A stretch of 64,000 nt of DNA from Arthrobacter sp. efr-133-TYG-118 (GCF_030209755.1 NZ_JARVRH010000020.1:62001-126000); one strand, 5' to 3'; counted from the stretch's first letter, positions 49,648 through 58,445 are shown. Numbers and translations: made by a program. The notes: a model not told the origin generated them from the letters alone.

Positions 49648-50116
49648 CATCGAGCTCCAAGCGGTCGTACGCGATGCTGAGGGATTCGATGGCCAGGTCC
49701 TTGCCGAGGGCATCCAAGGGGGCCCCGAACCAGTCGCACGGCCAGGCGCCCAGCAAATTCCAGCGGCGGACTTCCACGGAGCCTGCGTCGTTGAGCATGG
49801 CTATGGAGACGTTGCGGCGCTCCACATGGCCGTCCACGGCTTTGAAGAGCCATTGGAGCATTTCGGTGGAGTCGGTCAGTCCGTAGCGGAGCGTCACCGG
49901 GGTGTATTCGACCTGTCCCGGAATGACCCGGACCGTGCTGTTCTCGCCGCCGGAGCGGTATAGGATGCGGTCGATTTTCAGCCCGAGTCCTTCGACCTTG
50001 GTGAAATGTCCTTGGACCACGCCTTGGATGACGAGCTTGAAGTTGTAGGCGCGGTAGGGATCCACCACGTTTCCAGGCTGGGCAGCAGGGGCGGGGGTGC
50101 TTGGCTGCGTGCTCAT
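49625..50116 (-). CDS. Inner tube protein (gp19/Hcp-like)
   Basis: A 163-residue phage-tail-tube-type protein. VDPYRAYNFKLVIQGVVQGH, FTKVEGLGLKIDRILYRSGG and the C-terminal LAIESLSIAYDRLEL are typical of the T4 gp19-like tube proteins of contractile injection systems. It stacks as hexamers inside the sheath to make the injectable tube. Only one tube gene is present here, whereas larger systems carry two (Afp1 and Afp5). It starts one base after the sheath stop. Confidence 0.92.
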   Translation of the reverse strand: MSTQPSTPAPAAQPGNVVDPYRAYNFKLVIQGVVQGHFTKVEGLGLKIDRILYRSGGENSTVRVIPGQVEYTPVTLRYGLTDSTEMLQWLFKAVDGHVERRNVSIAMLNDAGSVEVRRWNLLGAWPCDWFGAPLDALGKDLAIESLSIAYDRLELDDARAPVA

Positions 50117-50117
50117 T

Positions 50118-51410
50118 TCAGGCTCCTGCGCTCTCTGTCTCGCTAGTGTTTTCCGCCGATTGCATGAGCTTGAAGATCACGAACTCGGCGGGTTTGACGG
50201 GCGCGATGCCGATCAACGTGACAACCTGCCCGGCATCCCGGACTTCGGGCGGGTTGGTCTCTTCGTCGCACTTCACAAAGAAGGCCTGTTGAGGAGTAGT
50301 CCCCAACAGGGCCCCGTCTCGCCACACATTGGTCAGGAATGCGCCGATGTCGCGGCGGATGGACTTCCACAAGGTGTGGTCGTTGGGTTCAAAGACCACC
50401 CAGCGCGTGCCGTCGGCTACGGATTCCTTGATCATGTTGGTCAACCTGCGGACGTTGACGTAGCGGTACTCACTCGCCTCGGGAGCCTTGGTCCGGGCGC
50501 CCCAGATGCGGATCCCCTCGCCGGGGAAATAGCGGATGCAATTGACTCCGGCGGGGTTCAGCACTTCCTGTTCGCCGCGGCTGACCCGCCGGACAAGGTC
50601 CAGGGCCCCTTGGATGGGTTCGTTGGCCGGGGCCTTGTGGACGCCGCGCGTCGCATCCACGCGCGCCCATACCCCGGCGACATGGCCCGACGGCGGTTGG
50701 GTCACTTTTTTGCCGGACACCGGGTCCGTCATCACAATCCACGGGAAGTACAACGCTGTGTAGCCGCCCGGAGACTGGGGAGCGCCGAGTGCGTCCTCGC
50801 CCATGGCCCTGGGTGGGCCAGGCTTGCGGTCGTCAGCCGTGCCGGCATCAGCCCGGTCATCGTCGGTCTTACCCTCCTCCGCTTTCGAATCGGTGGACTT
50901 CGGAGCGTCCGGCACGCCGGACGTGGCCGCCCGGGTGAGGGCTCCGACGTCGTCCACTTTCTCCGGAGTATCCATGATCGCCATGCGGTCCTGCCGCAAG
51001 GGATGCTCCACGTGGGCCTGCAACGTGGCGTAAGCGTCGGCGTCGGCGAATCCAGGGGCCGCCACCATGGAGATGTCGTCGATCGCCTCGAACAAGGTCA
51101 CCCCGGTTGGCTTCGCGGCGGTGCCGGTGAGGCTGCCGCCGGTACCGATGTTGACCACGTAGCAGCGGCTGCCGCCGTTGGCGAAGAACCCGAAGACGGC
51201 GTTGGACAGTGGCGTTCCCTGCGTGGCTTTGCCGACGTACTGGTCGACGAACTGGGTCCAGTTGTCCAGCACCCTCGCCTCATCGGGGTACGCCAAGGGG
51301 TCCGGGGAAACTCCCACAAAGCCCGCAATGCTAGTGCTGACCTGGCCGATCGAGCGCGCGCCGCTGGGCACTTCCTGTACATACACTCCCGGCGCCTGGT
51401 AATTCGCCAT
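50118..51410 (-). CDS. Contractile tail sheath protein
   Basis: A 430-residue sheath. YQAPGVYVQEVPSGARSIGQ with STSIAGFVG at the N-terminus and NVRRLTNMIKESV, WVVFEPNDHTLWKSIRRDIG, and IGIAPVKPAEFVIFKL at the C-terminus are diagnostic of contractile sheaths. The handle and contraction domains are thus intact. Between about residues 165 and 213 an insertion rich in Asp, Lys, Glu and Pro probably forms a flexible surface loop. Only one sheath gene is present. Confidence 0.95.
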   Translation of the reverse strand: MANYQAPGVYVQEVPSGARSIGQVSTSIAGFVGVSPDPLAYPDEARVLDNWTQFVDQYVGKATQGTPLSNAVFGFFANGGSRCYVVNIGTGGSLTGTAAKPTGVTLFEAIDDISMVAAPGFADADAYATLQAHVEHPLRQDRMAIMDTPEKVDDVGALTRAATSGVPDAPKSTDSKAEEGKTDDDRADAGTADDRKPGPPRAMGEDALGAPQSPGGYTALYFPWIVMTDPVSGKKVTQPPSGHVAGVWARVDATRGVHKAPANEPIQGALDLVRRVSRGEQEVLNPAGVNCIRYFPGEGIRIWGARTKAPEASEYRYVNVRRLTNMIKESVADGTRWVVFEPNDHTLWKSIRRDIGAFLTNVWRDGALLGTTPQQAFFVKCDEETNPPEVRDAGQVVTLIGIAPVKPAEFVIFKLMQSAENTSETESAGA

Positions 51411-51422
51411 GGGTGCTCCCTT

Positions 51423-52118
51423 TCACTCCCACCGGATGATGACCGGCAGGCTGCTCGTGTCTGCTGAGACTTCACGTTCAGTGCCGCGGACTGCCACGAC
51501 AAAGTGCTGGAGTTCGTCCGCCGAGGCCAGTACCTCGAAATGGCCGGTGGGATCGCTCACGACGGCGGTGACGGACGAATGCGGGCGGATGTAGGCATCC
51601 GGGATGCCTTTGTTGTGGACGTCGACCAGCCGGCCATGGATCCGGCGGGCCACGGTGGTCGTGGCGACGAGGGGCTCGGTGACCGGCGGGCCGAAAGGCT
51701 CGTCGAGACGTATCCCCACGGGGATGCGGATCAGGAAACCGAGGCCTTGGCGGATGCCGGCATCGTATTCGTCGGGCTGGAACTCCCCGCTGGAGACCAC
51801 CGAGTACTGGGTGTTTTGCTCGACCGCAATCAGGAGTTTCTCCATGTTGTCCAGTTGCGTGGGGCCGTGGCATTCCACCGCCACTTTCAGCTCAAGGTCC
51901 AGCAGGGGGCCTTCCCTCCTGGAGCGGCCCACCCTGTTCATGGCGACGGCGTGGACCGTGACAGGTGCGTCGGTGGATTGACCGGTAGGTGGTTCGGAGC
52001 CGTCATCGAAGCGGACACGCTCGGGCGAAACGGCGTCGGAAAGTACTCCGAGGAGCTCGGTCAACGATGATCTCACAACACCCACGGTGACACCCCAGTC
52101 CACAAAGTGGTCCAGCAT
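51423..52118 (-). CDS. Pvc16-like (DUF4255) cap/tail-terminator protein
   Basis: A 231-residue protein. The N-terminal ~150 residues resemble the DUF4255/Pvc16 N-terminal domain (VRSSLTELLGVLSDAV, then LLDLELKVAVECHGPTQLDN and GFLIRIPVGIRLDEP) that caps the distal end of injection-system tubes. The C-terminal ~75 residues form a carboxypeptidase-regulatory-like beta-sandwich (ARRIHGRLVDVHNKGIPDAY). First gene of the operon. A GTG near residues 10-14 could be the true start. It lies 12 bases before the sheath gene. Confidence 0.75.
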   Translation of the reverse strand: MLDHFVDWGVTVGVVRSSLTELLGVLSDAVSPERVRFDDGSEPPTGQSTDAPVTVHAVAMNRVGRSRREGPLLDLELKVAVECHGPTQLDNMEKLLIAVEQNTQYSVVSSGEFQPDEYDAGIRQGLGFLIRIPVGIRLDEPFGPPVTEPLVATTTVARRIHGRLVDVHNKGIPDAYIRPHSSVTAVVSDPTGHFEVLASADELQHFVVAVRGTEREVSADTSSLPVIIRWE

Positions 52119-52135
52119 AGCCGACGTGCTCTACG

Positions 52136-52672
52136 TTACTCCCGCACTGCCCTGTGAGTCACTGGGACCTCAGGAATAACTCCATTCGATGGTTCGCCTT
52201 TTCGCGTGACGTCACTTCTGGCCTGTGTGGTGGCCTCGATGACGCCCTGCATGAAAGTCATGACTATGCGGAGTTCGTCCGGCGAAAGTGCGTCAATTAC
52301 CGGGGCGATGGCGCCTGCCAAGGGCGAAAACAATGCGCTGCCCGTAGCGCGTGCCGAATCAGTCATCTCCAGATGAACCTGCCGACGGTCCTTTTCGCTG
52401 CGGCGGCGTGCCAGATGGCCCGCCCGGTCGAGCCGGTCCACAAGCGCCGTTGTTGCAGGCGAACTCAGGTTGAGTGCCGCCCTGAGCGCTCCGGGAGTCA
52501 TGGTCTTGCCCTCCCGCGCGGCAGCCACCATGGCAGCCAAGGCATTCAGGTCCGTTCGATGGAGGTGGTGGCGGTTGCTGATGGCCTCCACATACCGCTC
52601 CGTTTCGACCGTGAACTGCTGGAGTAGCCCGAGGAGTACAGCCGCGGACCGGACGTGCTGATTGTCATCCAT
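52136..52672 (-). CDS. MarR family regulator of the MMPL transporter
   Basis: A 178-residue winged-helix regulator: HLHRTDLNALAAMVAAAREG, then LRAALNLSSPATTALVDRLD and RRRSEKDRRQVHLEMT are the MarR recognition helix and wing. It is divergent from the MMPL transporter with an operator-like palindrome over the transporter promoter, so it probably represses that efflux gene. It is also 17 bases upstream of the injection operon on the same strand, so read-through into it is possible. Confidence 0.85.
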   Translation of the reverse strand: MDDNQHVRSAAVLLGLLQQFTVETERYVEAISNRHHLHRTDLNALAAMVAAAREGKTMTPGALRAALNLSSPATTALVDRLDRAGHLARRRSEKDRRQVHLEMTDSARATGSALFSPLAGAIAPVIDALSPDELRIVMTFMQGVIEATTQARSDVTRKGEPSNGVIPEVPVTHRAVRE

Positions 52673-52712
52673 GAGGCCTCCTTCAGCCTCAAATTATCCC
52701 ACCGAGGTGCCA

Positions 52713-52761
52713 TTGACCAATTATCTCCATGATGGATATATTTTGCCATGGAAGTAATTGG
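52713..52761 (+). promoter_or_regulatory. MMPL promoter overlapped by a MarR-type palindrome
   Basis: TTGACC (52713-52718), an 18-base spacer and TATATT (52737-52742) form a good sigma-70-type promoter. CCAATTATCTCCATGA (52717-52732) and CCATGGAAGTAATTGG (52746-52761) are imperfect inverted arms flanking the -10 box, and a tighter ATCTCCAT/ATGGATAT palindrome lies inside. MarR binding here would block transcription. Confidence 0.7.
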
Positions 52762-52773
52762 AAAGGTGCAGGC

Positions 52774-54918
52774 ATGATGGACAAGTCGTCTGGAACCGGC
52801 CGACGAAACAGTTCGCGGTTGTGGTTGGCGGTGGCGGTGCTATCCCTGGTTGTGTGGATGGCGATCGGCGGAATCGGCGGCCCTACCTTCGGGAAGCTCA
52901 GCGAGGTGTCAAGCAATGACCAGGCATCCTTCCTGCCGGCGAGCGCCGAATCCACCGAAGCCCGTGAATGGCAAAGCAAGTTCACTTCCAGCGGCAGTGT
53001 TCCCGCGGTGGTGCTGATCGAGTCTCCCGAGAAGCTTTCACCCGCTCAACTGGCCGGATTGCCGTCCCTCGGCACCCAGCTGTCCGCCGTCGTCGGGGTG
53101 AGCCAGTCGACGTCGACGCTTGGGCCGATTCCATCCACGGATGGCAAGGCGGCACAATTCATCATCCCGGTAGGCGATGGAAACGGGGTCAAAGGGAGCA
53201 TCCACTCGCTTCGCGCAAAGGCGACGGGCTACGTAACCGACGCAGGGCTTCCCGCCGGAACAACCACTTACGTGACCGGACCGGCGGGCTTCATCGCTGA
53301 TTTGGTGAGCGCTTTTGGCGGCATCGACGGGATATTGCTCTTCGCGGCACTCGGTGCTGTCTTGGTCATCTTGCTAGCCGTCTACCGATCCGTGGTGCTG
53401 CCTTTTGTGGTGCTGCTTACCGCCGTCTTCGCGCTTTGTGGTTCCATTCTGGTGGTCTTTGCCTTGGCGAAGTCGGGCGCAATGCAATTGACGGGACAAA
53501 GCCAAGGGATCCTGTCGATCCTGGTGGTCGGCTCTGCCACCGACTATGCCCTCCTCTTTGTAGCCCGTTACCGTGAGGCCTTGGGCCACTCCTCGAACAA
53601 GTGGTCGGCTTTGGGACGCGCGTACAAGGGCAGCTTTGGGGCCATCCTGGCATCCGGGACAACGGTCGCCTTGGCGTTGCTCTGCCTGCTCTTCTCCGAA
53701 TTGAATTCGAACCGCGGACTGGGGCCCATCGGCGCAATCGGGATCGGCTTTTCAATGTTGGCCAGCCTCACGCTGCTTCCTGCGGCCCTTGGCTTGCTCG
53801 GCAGGTCCGCATTTTGGCCGCACACCCCGAGGAAAGCCGCGGCCAACTCCGACATTCCCCGGGTCTGGAGGCTCCTGGCAAGCATCATAGCCAAGCGGCC
53901 CGGGGCGGTATGGCTGGGCGCAGCTGCCGTTTTGGTGGTCTGCGCCTCGGGCCTACTGCAACTCCAAGCCAGCGGCGTTCCGCAGTCGGCACTCATACTG
54001 AGCAAATCCGAGGCAGTGGACGGCCAGGCGGCATTGGGCCGGCACTATCCCGCCGGTGCAGGAAGCCCTGTGGTGGTTGTCGCCGAGGAAAAGGCGGCAG
54101 CCGAGGTACTTGCCGAAGTCAAAGCCCAGGAAGGCATCTCGGACGCATCCGTAGTTGCCGCCCAGGGCGGCCCAAGCGTTCGCCCACTGACGGAATCCCC
54201 TACGGACACTGCCCCTTTGGTGCGGGACGGCCGGGTGCTGATCAACGCCACCCTGTCCTCGGAGGCAGATTCGGCGAAGGCCGAGCAGACCATCGCCACG
54301 CTCCGGCAGAAGCTGCATGACAAGGCGCCCGGGACCTTGGTCGGAGGAACCACCGCGACTGCCGCGGACACCAACGCCAGCGCGCAGTCTGATTTATGGC
54401 GCATCATCCCGATCGTTTTGGCCGTCATCCTGTTGGTGCTCATGGCACTGCTGCGGGCCGTCCTGGCGCCGCTATTGTTGATTGGCACGGTCGTGCTGTC
54501 CTATGCGGCAGCGTTGGGTGTCTCTGCTTGGGTGTTCAACCATGTATTTGGGTTCCCCGGAGCAGATGCCTCGGTTCCGCTTTTCGGTTTTGTCTTCCTC
54601 GTGGCCCTCGGCGTTGACTACAACATCTTCCTCATGACCCGTGTCCGGGAGGAGTCAACGCTCAAGGGAACCCGGGCCGGTATCTTGAAGGGGCTCGGTG
54701 CCACCGGAGGGGTGATTACTTCGGCCGGCGTCGTTCTGGCTGCAACCTTTGCCGCCCTGGGGGTCATTCCGATTCTCTTCCTTGCGCAGATCTCTTTTAT
54801 TGTGGCGTTCGGGGTGCTGCTCGACACCACGATCGTGCGCTCGCTCTTGGTGCCTGCGTTGTCCTACGACATTGGCCGCCGGATTTGGTGGCCGGGACGT
54901 TTGGGGCGGATGTCATAG
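52774..54918 (+). CDS. MMPL family RND transporter
   Basis: A 714-residue membrane protein with two repeats, each with a large extracytoplasmic loop after the first TM segment and then a cluster of about five TM segments (GGIDGILLFAALGAVLVILL; FVFLVALGVDYNIFLMTRVR). ILVVGSATDYALLFVARYRE and GVDYNIFLMTR carry the TM4/TM10-type Asp-Tyr proton-relay motifs of the MMPL family, which export lipids or drugs. ATG 52774 has GGAAAGG seven bases upstream. Likely induced when the divergent MarR releases its operator. Confidence 0.9.
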   Translation: MMDKSSGTGRRNSSRLWLAVAVLSLVVWMAIGGIGGPTFGKLSEVSSNDQASFLPASAESTEAREWQSKFTSSGSVPAVVLIESPEKLSPAQLAGLPSLGTQLSAVVGVSQSTSTLGPIPSTDGKAAQFIIPVGDGNGVKGSIHSLRAKATGYVTDAGLPAGTTTYVTGPAGFIADLVSAFGGIDGILLFAALGAVLVILLAVYRSVVLPFVVLLTAVFALCGSILVVFALAKSGAMQLTGQSQGILSILVVGSATDYALLFVARYREALGHSSNKWSALGRAYKGSFGAILASGTTVALALLCLLFSELNSNRGLGPIGAIGIGFSMLASLTLLPAALGLLGRSAFWPHTPRKAAANSDIPRVWRLLASIIAKRPGAVWLGAAAVLVVCASGLLQLQASGVPQSALILSKSEAVDGQAALGRHYPAGAGSPVVVVAEEKAAAEVLAEVKAQEGISDASVVAAQGGPSVRPLTESPTDTAPLVRDGRVLINATLSSEADSAKAEQTIATLRQKLHDKAPGTLVGGTTATAADTNASAQSDLWRIIPIVLAVILLVLMALLRAVLAPLLLIGTVVLSYAAALGVSAWVFNHVFGFPGADASVPLFGFVFLVALGVDYNIFLMTRVREESTLKGTRAGILKGLGATGGVITSAGVVLAATFAALGVIPILFLAQISFIVAFGVLLDTTIVRSLLVPALSYDIGRRIWWPGRLGRMS

Positions 54919-54921
54919 GGC

Positions 54922-55857
54922 TCAGGGGGCAGCCACGGTTTGCTGATCCCGCCACCAGGCCACTGTCGCCGCCACCGCCTCCACAAGCGGCGTCGGTTCC
55001 AGCCCGAGCTTGGCCTGGCTCGCGGTGGAGTCCATGACGAATGGCCGTTCGAACTGGTACAACATTTCGGCCAGCTCCCGCATGTCGGTGGAAAACAGGC
55101 CAAGGGTCCGGAGCAGCCAGCCTGGAACCACACTCAGCTTCGGCTCGGGAACGCCGGCCGACCGTGCGAAGTTTCCAGCGATTTCCCGCATGGTCATTGC
55201 CGGTCCTGAGGGGGCATGCAGTACCGAGTTCCAGAGTTCGGGTTTTTGGGCCGCGGCGATCATGGCTGCGGCGAGATCCGGGACGTAGGTGAAGGCGTGC
55301 GGCTGCCCGGCGCTTCCGAGAACCTGGACCGTCTTGCCTTTGAGGATCAGGGGGACCATGCGCTCGCCGGCGTGCGCCATGCGGGCTCGTGGCCCGAAGA
55401 AATCGCCCGCCACTACGCTGACGGTGTTCGCCGGGTGGTCTTGCCGGGCCTTCAGCAGGGCGGAGCGGATCCCGCGCTTGCCACCGGCCGCTTCGCGCGG
55501 GCTGCTTTCGGTGACGGTCTTGTCCGGCTCGCTGTAGGAGTAAAGGCTCTCAGGGAAGACGACGACGGCGCCCGCCGCCGCCGCGGCGTCCATTACCACT
55601 CGCTCTGCTCCGGGAAGCTCGGCCGCCCAGGCTTTGGCGCGGTAGGCGGAACCGTGGATGCAGTGGAAGACGGCCGCGGCGCCATCGAAGGCTTCCGCCA
55701 ACTTGGCCGGGTCGGAGACATCCACGCGGAGCTTTTCGATCAGCGGGTGTTCCGGGCCGCTGCCTGAGCGTGTCAGGACGCGCACCTGTTCTCCGCGGTC
55801 CGCGAGTTGCTCGGCAATGGTCCATCCGACGGGGCCTGCTCCTGTGACGACATACAT
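54922..55857 (-). CDS. NAD(P)-binding epimerase/NmrA-like protein
   Basis: A ~311-residue short-chain-dehydrogenase-like protein with the N-terminal Rossmann motif YVVTGAGPVGWTIAEQLADR and segments such as VVFPESLYSYSEPD and HAFTYVPDLAAAMIAAAQ. It resembles NAD-dependent epimerases or NmrA-like redox sensors with an extended C-terminal domain. ATG 55857 is used; the frame also extends to a TTG at 55887. It is divergent from a TetR gene with two palindromic operators between them, and so is its likely target. Confidence 0.78.
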   Translation of the reverse strand: MYVVTGAGPVGWTIAEQLADRGEQVRVLTRSGSGPEHPLIEKLRVDVSDPAKLAEAFDGAAAVFHCIHGSAYRAKAWAAELPGAERVVMDAAAAAGAVVVFPESLYSYSEPDKTVTESSPREAAGGKRGIRSALLKARQDHPANTVSVVAGDFFGPRARMAHAGERMVPLILKGKTVQVLGSAGQPHAFTYVPDLAAAMIAAAQKPELWNSVLHAPSGPAMTMREIAGNFARSAGVPEPKLSVVPGWLLRTLGLFSTDMRELAEMLYQFERPFVMDSTASQAKLGLEPTPLVEAVAATVAWWRDQQTVAAP

Positions 55858-55911
55858 GGTATTGCTCGCTTTCTGGCTGGGGATCAAGTTCTCCGGTTCT
55901 AAACCTCATTC

Positions 55912-55926
55912 GAGAGCAGTGCTCTC
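55912..55926. promoter_or_regulatory. TetR operator 1
   Basis: AGAGCA-G-TGCTCT (55913-55925), a perfect 13-bp palindrome within GAGAGCAGTGCTCTC, lies 55 bases upstream of the NmrA-like start. It is nearly repeated at 55962-55974. Confidence 0.8.
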
Positions 55927-55961
55927 TGAATTCAGGATGAGTTCTTTCGAATCCCTTGTCA

Positions 55962-55974
55962 AGAGCACTGCTCA
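55962..55974. promoter_or_regulatory. TetR operator 2
   Basis: AGAGCACTGCTCA matches operator 1 at all but two positions; centres are 49 bp apart. A further half-site, GTGCTCTC, follows at 55987-55994, close to the tetR start. The pair would allow control of both divergent genes. Confidence 0.75.
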
Positions 55975-56014
55975 CATTTGTTGCCAGTGCTCTCTTTTGT
56001 GGCATGCTGGATGC

Positions 56015-56740
56015 ATGGACCTCCCTCCCGCCGCAGCGGCCAAACAAACGACGCCCCGCGAGCGGGCCCGGGCCCAGACCGTCTCGGACATCATCCGGCT
56101 GGGCCGCCAGCACCTTGCCGTGCATGGCGCAGCGGGCTTGTCCCTGAGGGCTGTTGCGCGCGATCTCGGCGTGGTGTCCTCTGCTGTGTACCGTTACGTT
56201 GAGAGCCGCGACGAACTGCTGACCCTCCTGCTGATTGACGCATACGGCGAGCTGGGCGACGAAGTGGATGCCGCCGTCGACGCCCTCCCCGGGGACGACT
56301 ACCGCGGCAGGTTCCTGGCGCTCGGGCGGGCCGTTCGTCAGTGGGCCCTGCGCGAGCCGGCAAGGTACGCCCTCCTGTTCGGCAGCCCTGTGCCCGGATA
56401 CCAAGCGCCCGCCGAGCGCACCACCGAACCCGGAACGCGGGTGATCTACCGGATGGTGGGGATCTTCGACGCCGCCTACCGCGCAGGTGCCTTGGCCGCC
56501 GAAGTTGCGCCCGCCGTCGTCGTTCCTCCAGCCCTTGCCGCGGACCTGGCGGCCATCCGGGCCGAACTGGGCGTGGCCGTTCCCGAGCCTGCGTTGGCCA
56601 GGGGCGTGCTGGTCTGGACGTCGGTATTTGGTGCGGTCAGCTTCGAGGTATTCGGCCAGTACGGGGCTGATACCTTTGCCTCGCGCGACGAGTTGTTTGA
56701 GCACCAGCTCGAGGTTCTGCGCGGAATCGTAGGGCTGTAG
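56015..56740 (+). CDS. TetR family regulator
   Basis: A 241-residue regulator. RARAQTVSDIIRLGRQHLAV, then GLSLRAVARDLGVVSSAVYRYV form the N-terminal HTH; the C-terminal domain (from about 90) matches the TetR_C_13/WHG type often found with actinobacterial regulators. The ATG at 56015 lacks a strong SD. It is divergent from the NmrA-like gene, and the palindromes in the gap point to autoregulation and control of that neighbour. Confidence 0.87.
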   Translation: MDLPPAAAAKQTTPRERARAQTVSDIIRLGRQHLAVHGAAGLSLRAVARDLGVVSSAVYRYVESRDELLTLLLIDAYGELGDEVDAAVDALPGDDYRGRFLALGRAVRQWALREPARYALLFGSPVPGYQAPAERTTEPGTRVIYRMVGIFDAAYRAGALAAEVAPAVVVPPALAADLAAIRAELGVAVPEPALARGVLVWTSVFGAVSFEVFGQYGADTFASRDELFEHQLEVLRGIVGL

Positions 56741-56791
56741 CCGCCCGTGCAACCGTGCACGAGAGACGATGCGCGAAGGTACAGTGACTGC

Positions 56792-57583
56792 ATGGCTCGC
56801 GGACTTGCTGACATCGGCGCGGAGGGCGTTTTGCTCGCCGGAGCAGGACGCGCCATCCTGATGCAGATCGCCAATCCCGCGGTCGGTCACGGCGTCGCCG
56901 AACACAGCAATTTCGCCGAGCGGCCACTGGACCGGCTGCGCGCCACCATGACGTACGTCTACGCCGTGGTCTATGGCTCGGACGAGCAATTGGCCGCGGT
57001 GCGCCGGGCTGTGAATCGTGCGCACGCCCCTGTTCGCCGGACGGCGGACGAGGGGTCGACGGGATACAACGCCTTTGACGCGCAATCCCAGCTCTGGGTT
57101 GTGGCGACGCTCTATGACACCGCCGTCACCGTTTACGAAAAGGTCCATGGAGCCCTCGACGACGACACTGCCGATCGTGTCTACCGGGAGTATGCGCGGA
57201 TCGGGACAGCGTTGCAGCTTCCCGCCGAGCTCTGGCCCGCCGATCGCTCCGCCTTCGCGAGCTATTGGGATGAATCCGTGCGGAACCTCGAACCGGATGC
57301 ATCTGCTTTGAGGGTGGCTCATGAGCTCCTGTACCCCGTGGGTGGGCCGTTCTTGATGCGGTTGAGCATGCCGTTGGTCCGGCTGCTTACGGCGGGCCTG
57401 CTGCCGGAGCAGCTTCGTGCGGGTTTCGGACTTCCTTGGAATGCCCGGCATCGGCGCAGCTTCGACGGCACCATGCGACTCTTGGCGGCGGCTTATCCAA
57501 GGCTGCCGGAAAAAGCCAGGCATTGGCCGAAGAACTATTACCTTGGCCGGCTTGGGCCGGGCGAGCTCGGCCCCGGAGAGTAG
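56792..57583 (+). CDS. MpaB/DUF2236-family oxygenase-like protein
   Basis: A 263-residue protein of the ER-bound oxygenase MpaB / latex-clearing protein-like family: GVLLAGAGRAILMQIANPAV with GHGVAEHSNF near the N-terminus and PLDRLRATMTYVYAVVYG follow the family pattern, with the histidines expected to bind haem. The usual helical body follows (LPWNARHRRSFDGTMRLLAA). The reaction is unknown; family members perform oxidative cleavage. ATG 56792 chosen. The DUF817 gene follows 7 bases after the stop. Confidence 0.78.
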   Translation: MARGLADIGAEGVLLAGAGRAILMQIANPAVGHGVAEHSNFAERPLDRLRATMTYVYAVVYGSDEQLAAVRRAVNRAHAPVRRTADEGSTGYNAFDAQSQLWVVATLYDTAVTVYEKVHGALDDDTADRVYREYARIGTALQLPAELWPADRSAFASYWDESVRNLEPDASALRVAHELLYPVGGPFLMRLSMPLVRLLTAGLLPEQLRAGFGLPWNARHRRSFDGTMRLLAAAYPRLPEKARHWPKNYYLGRLGPGELGPGE

Positions 57584-57590
57584 GGCGCAG

Positions 57591-58445
57591 GTGCGTGAGC
57601 TCACCGCGGTAGAGGAACTTATCGACGGGAGCGCGAGCCGCTTCCTGGGGAGTGCCCCGGTCCAAGGGCTTCGATCCAGGCTCGCTGAGTTCACCGTTTT
57701 CGGCCTCAAGCAGGCGTGGGCGTGCATCTTCGGCGCTTCGCTCCTTGCCGTCATTTTCGCTGCCCACCTCTGGTATCCAGCCAACGCCGGCCTCGCGAGG
57801 AACGATTTCCTGACGATCGCCGCCGTCGTCATCCAAATCCTGATGGTGGCCACGAGGCTGGAAACCTTGCGCGAGCTCAGGGTCATCGTGCTCTTCCACA
57901 TGGTGGGAACGGTCATGGAATTGTTCAAGACCGACGTCGGCTCGTGGTCCTATGAAGCCGAGGGTGTCCTCCGCGTCGGCGCCGTTCCGCTCTTCAGTGG
58001 CTTCATGTACGCGGCGGTTGGCTCGTACATGGTGCGGGTTTACCGGGTTTTCGACCTGCGCTTCGCCAGGTATCCGCGGCGTTGGATCACTGCGGTCCTC
58101 GCTGCGGCCATCTATGTGAACTTCTTTTCGCACCACTACATCGTTGACGCCCGCTGGGTCCTGCTGGCCGCCGTCGTCGTGATCTATGGCCGGTGCGTCA
58201 TGTACTTCCGGGTGTTTCGACGTCGGCTCCGGATGCCGCTGGTCCTGGCATTCCTGCTGGTGGCGCTCTTCATCTGGATTGCCGAGAACATCGCCACCTG
58301 GTCGCACGCTTGGCTGTATCCGAGCCAACTGGATGGCTGGCATTTGGTGTCCCCGGACAAGCTTGTCTCGTGGTTCCTCCTGATGATCATCTCGGTGGTG
58401 CTGGTGGCATGGGTCTACAAGCCGATGCCGCCTGCCTCCGCCTGA
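57591..58445 (+). CDS. DUF817 integral membrane protein
   Basis: A 284-residue membrane protein with about seven to eight hydrophobic segments. KQAWACIFGASLLAVIFAAH, VGTVMELFKTDVGSWSYEAE, FSGFMYAAVGSYMVRVYRVF and AENIATWSHAWLYPSQLDGW match DUF817, a conserved family of unknown function. Starts at GTG seven bases after the MpaB-like stop, so the two are probably one operon. The following ~170 bases before the heat-shock operators show no gene. Confidence 0.82.
   Translation: MRELTAVEELIDGSASRFLGSAPVQGLRSRLAEFTVFGLKQAWACIFGASLLAVIFAAHLWYPANAGLARNDFLTIAAVVIQILMVATRLETLRELRVIVLFHMVGTVMELFKTDVGSWSYEAEGVLRVGAVPLFSGFMYAAVGSYMVRVYRVFDLRFARYPRRWITAVLAAAIYVNFFSHHYIVDARWVLLAAVVVIYGRCVMYFRVFRRRLRMPLVLAFLLVALFIWIAENIATWSHAWLYPSQLDGWHLVSPDKLVSWFLLMIISVVLVAWVYKPMPPASA

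Noticed and set aside
40983..52118. Prophage interpretation of the tail cluster
   Set aside because: No terminase, portal, capsid, head-tail connector, integrase or lysis gene was found, and LysM adaptor, PAAR-like and Pvc16-like genes fit an injection system better.
40983..52118. Type VI secretion system
   Set aside because: The sheath is a single long phage-like protein rather than TssB/TssC, and no TssJ/L/M membrane complex or ClpV is present; the host type is Gram-positive.
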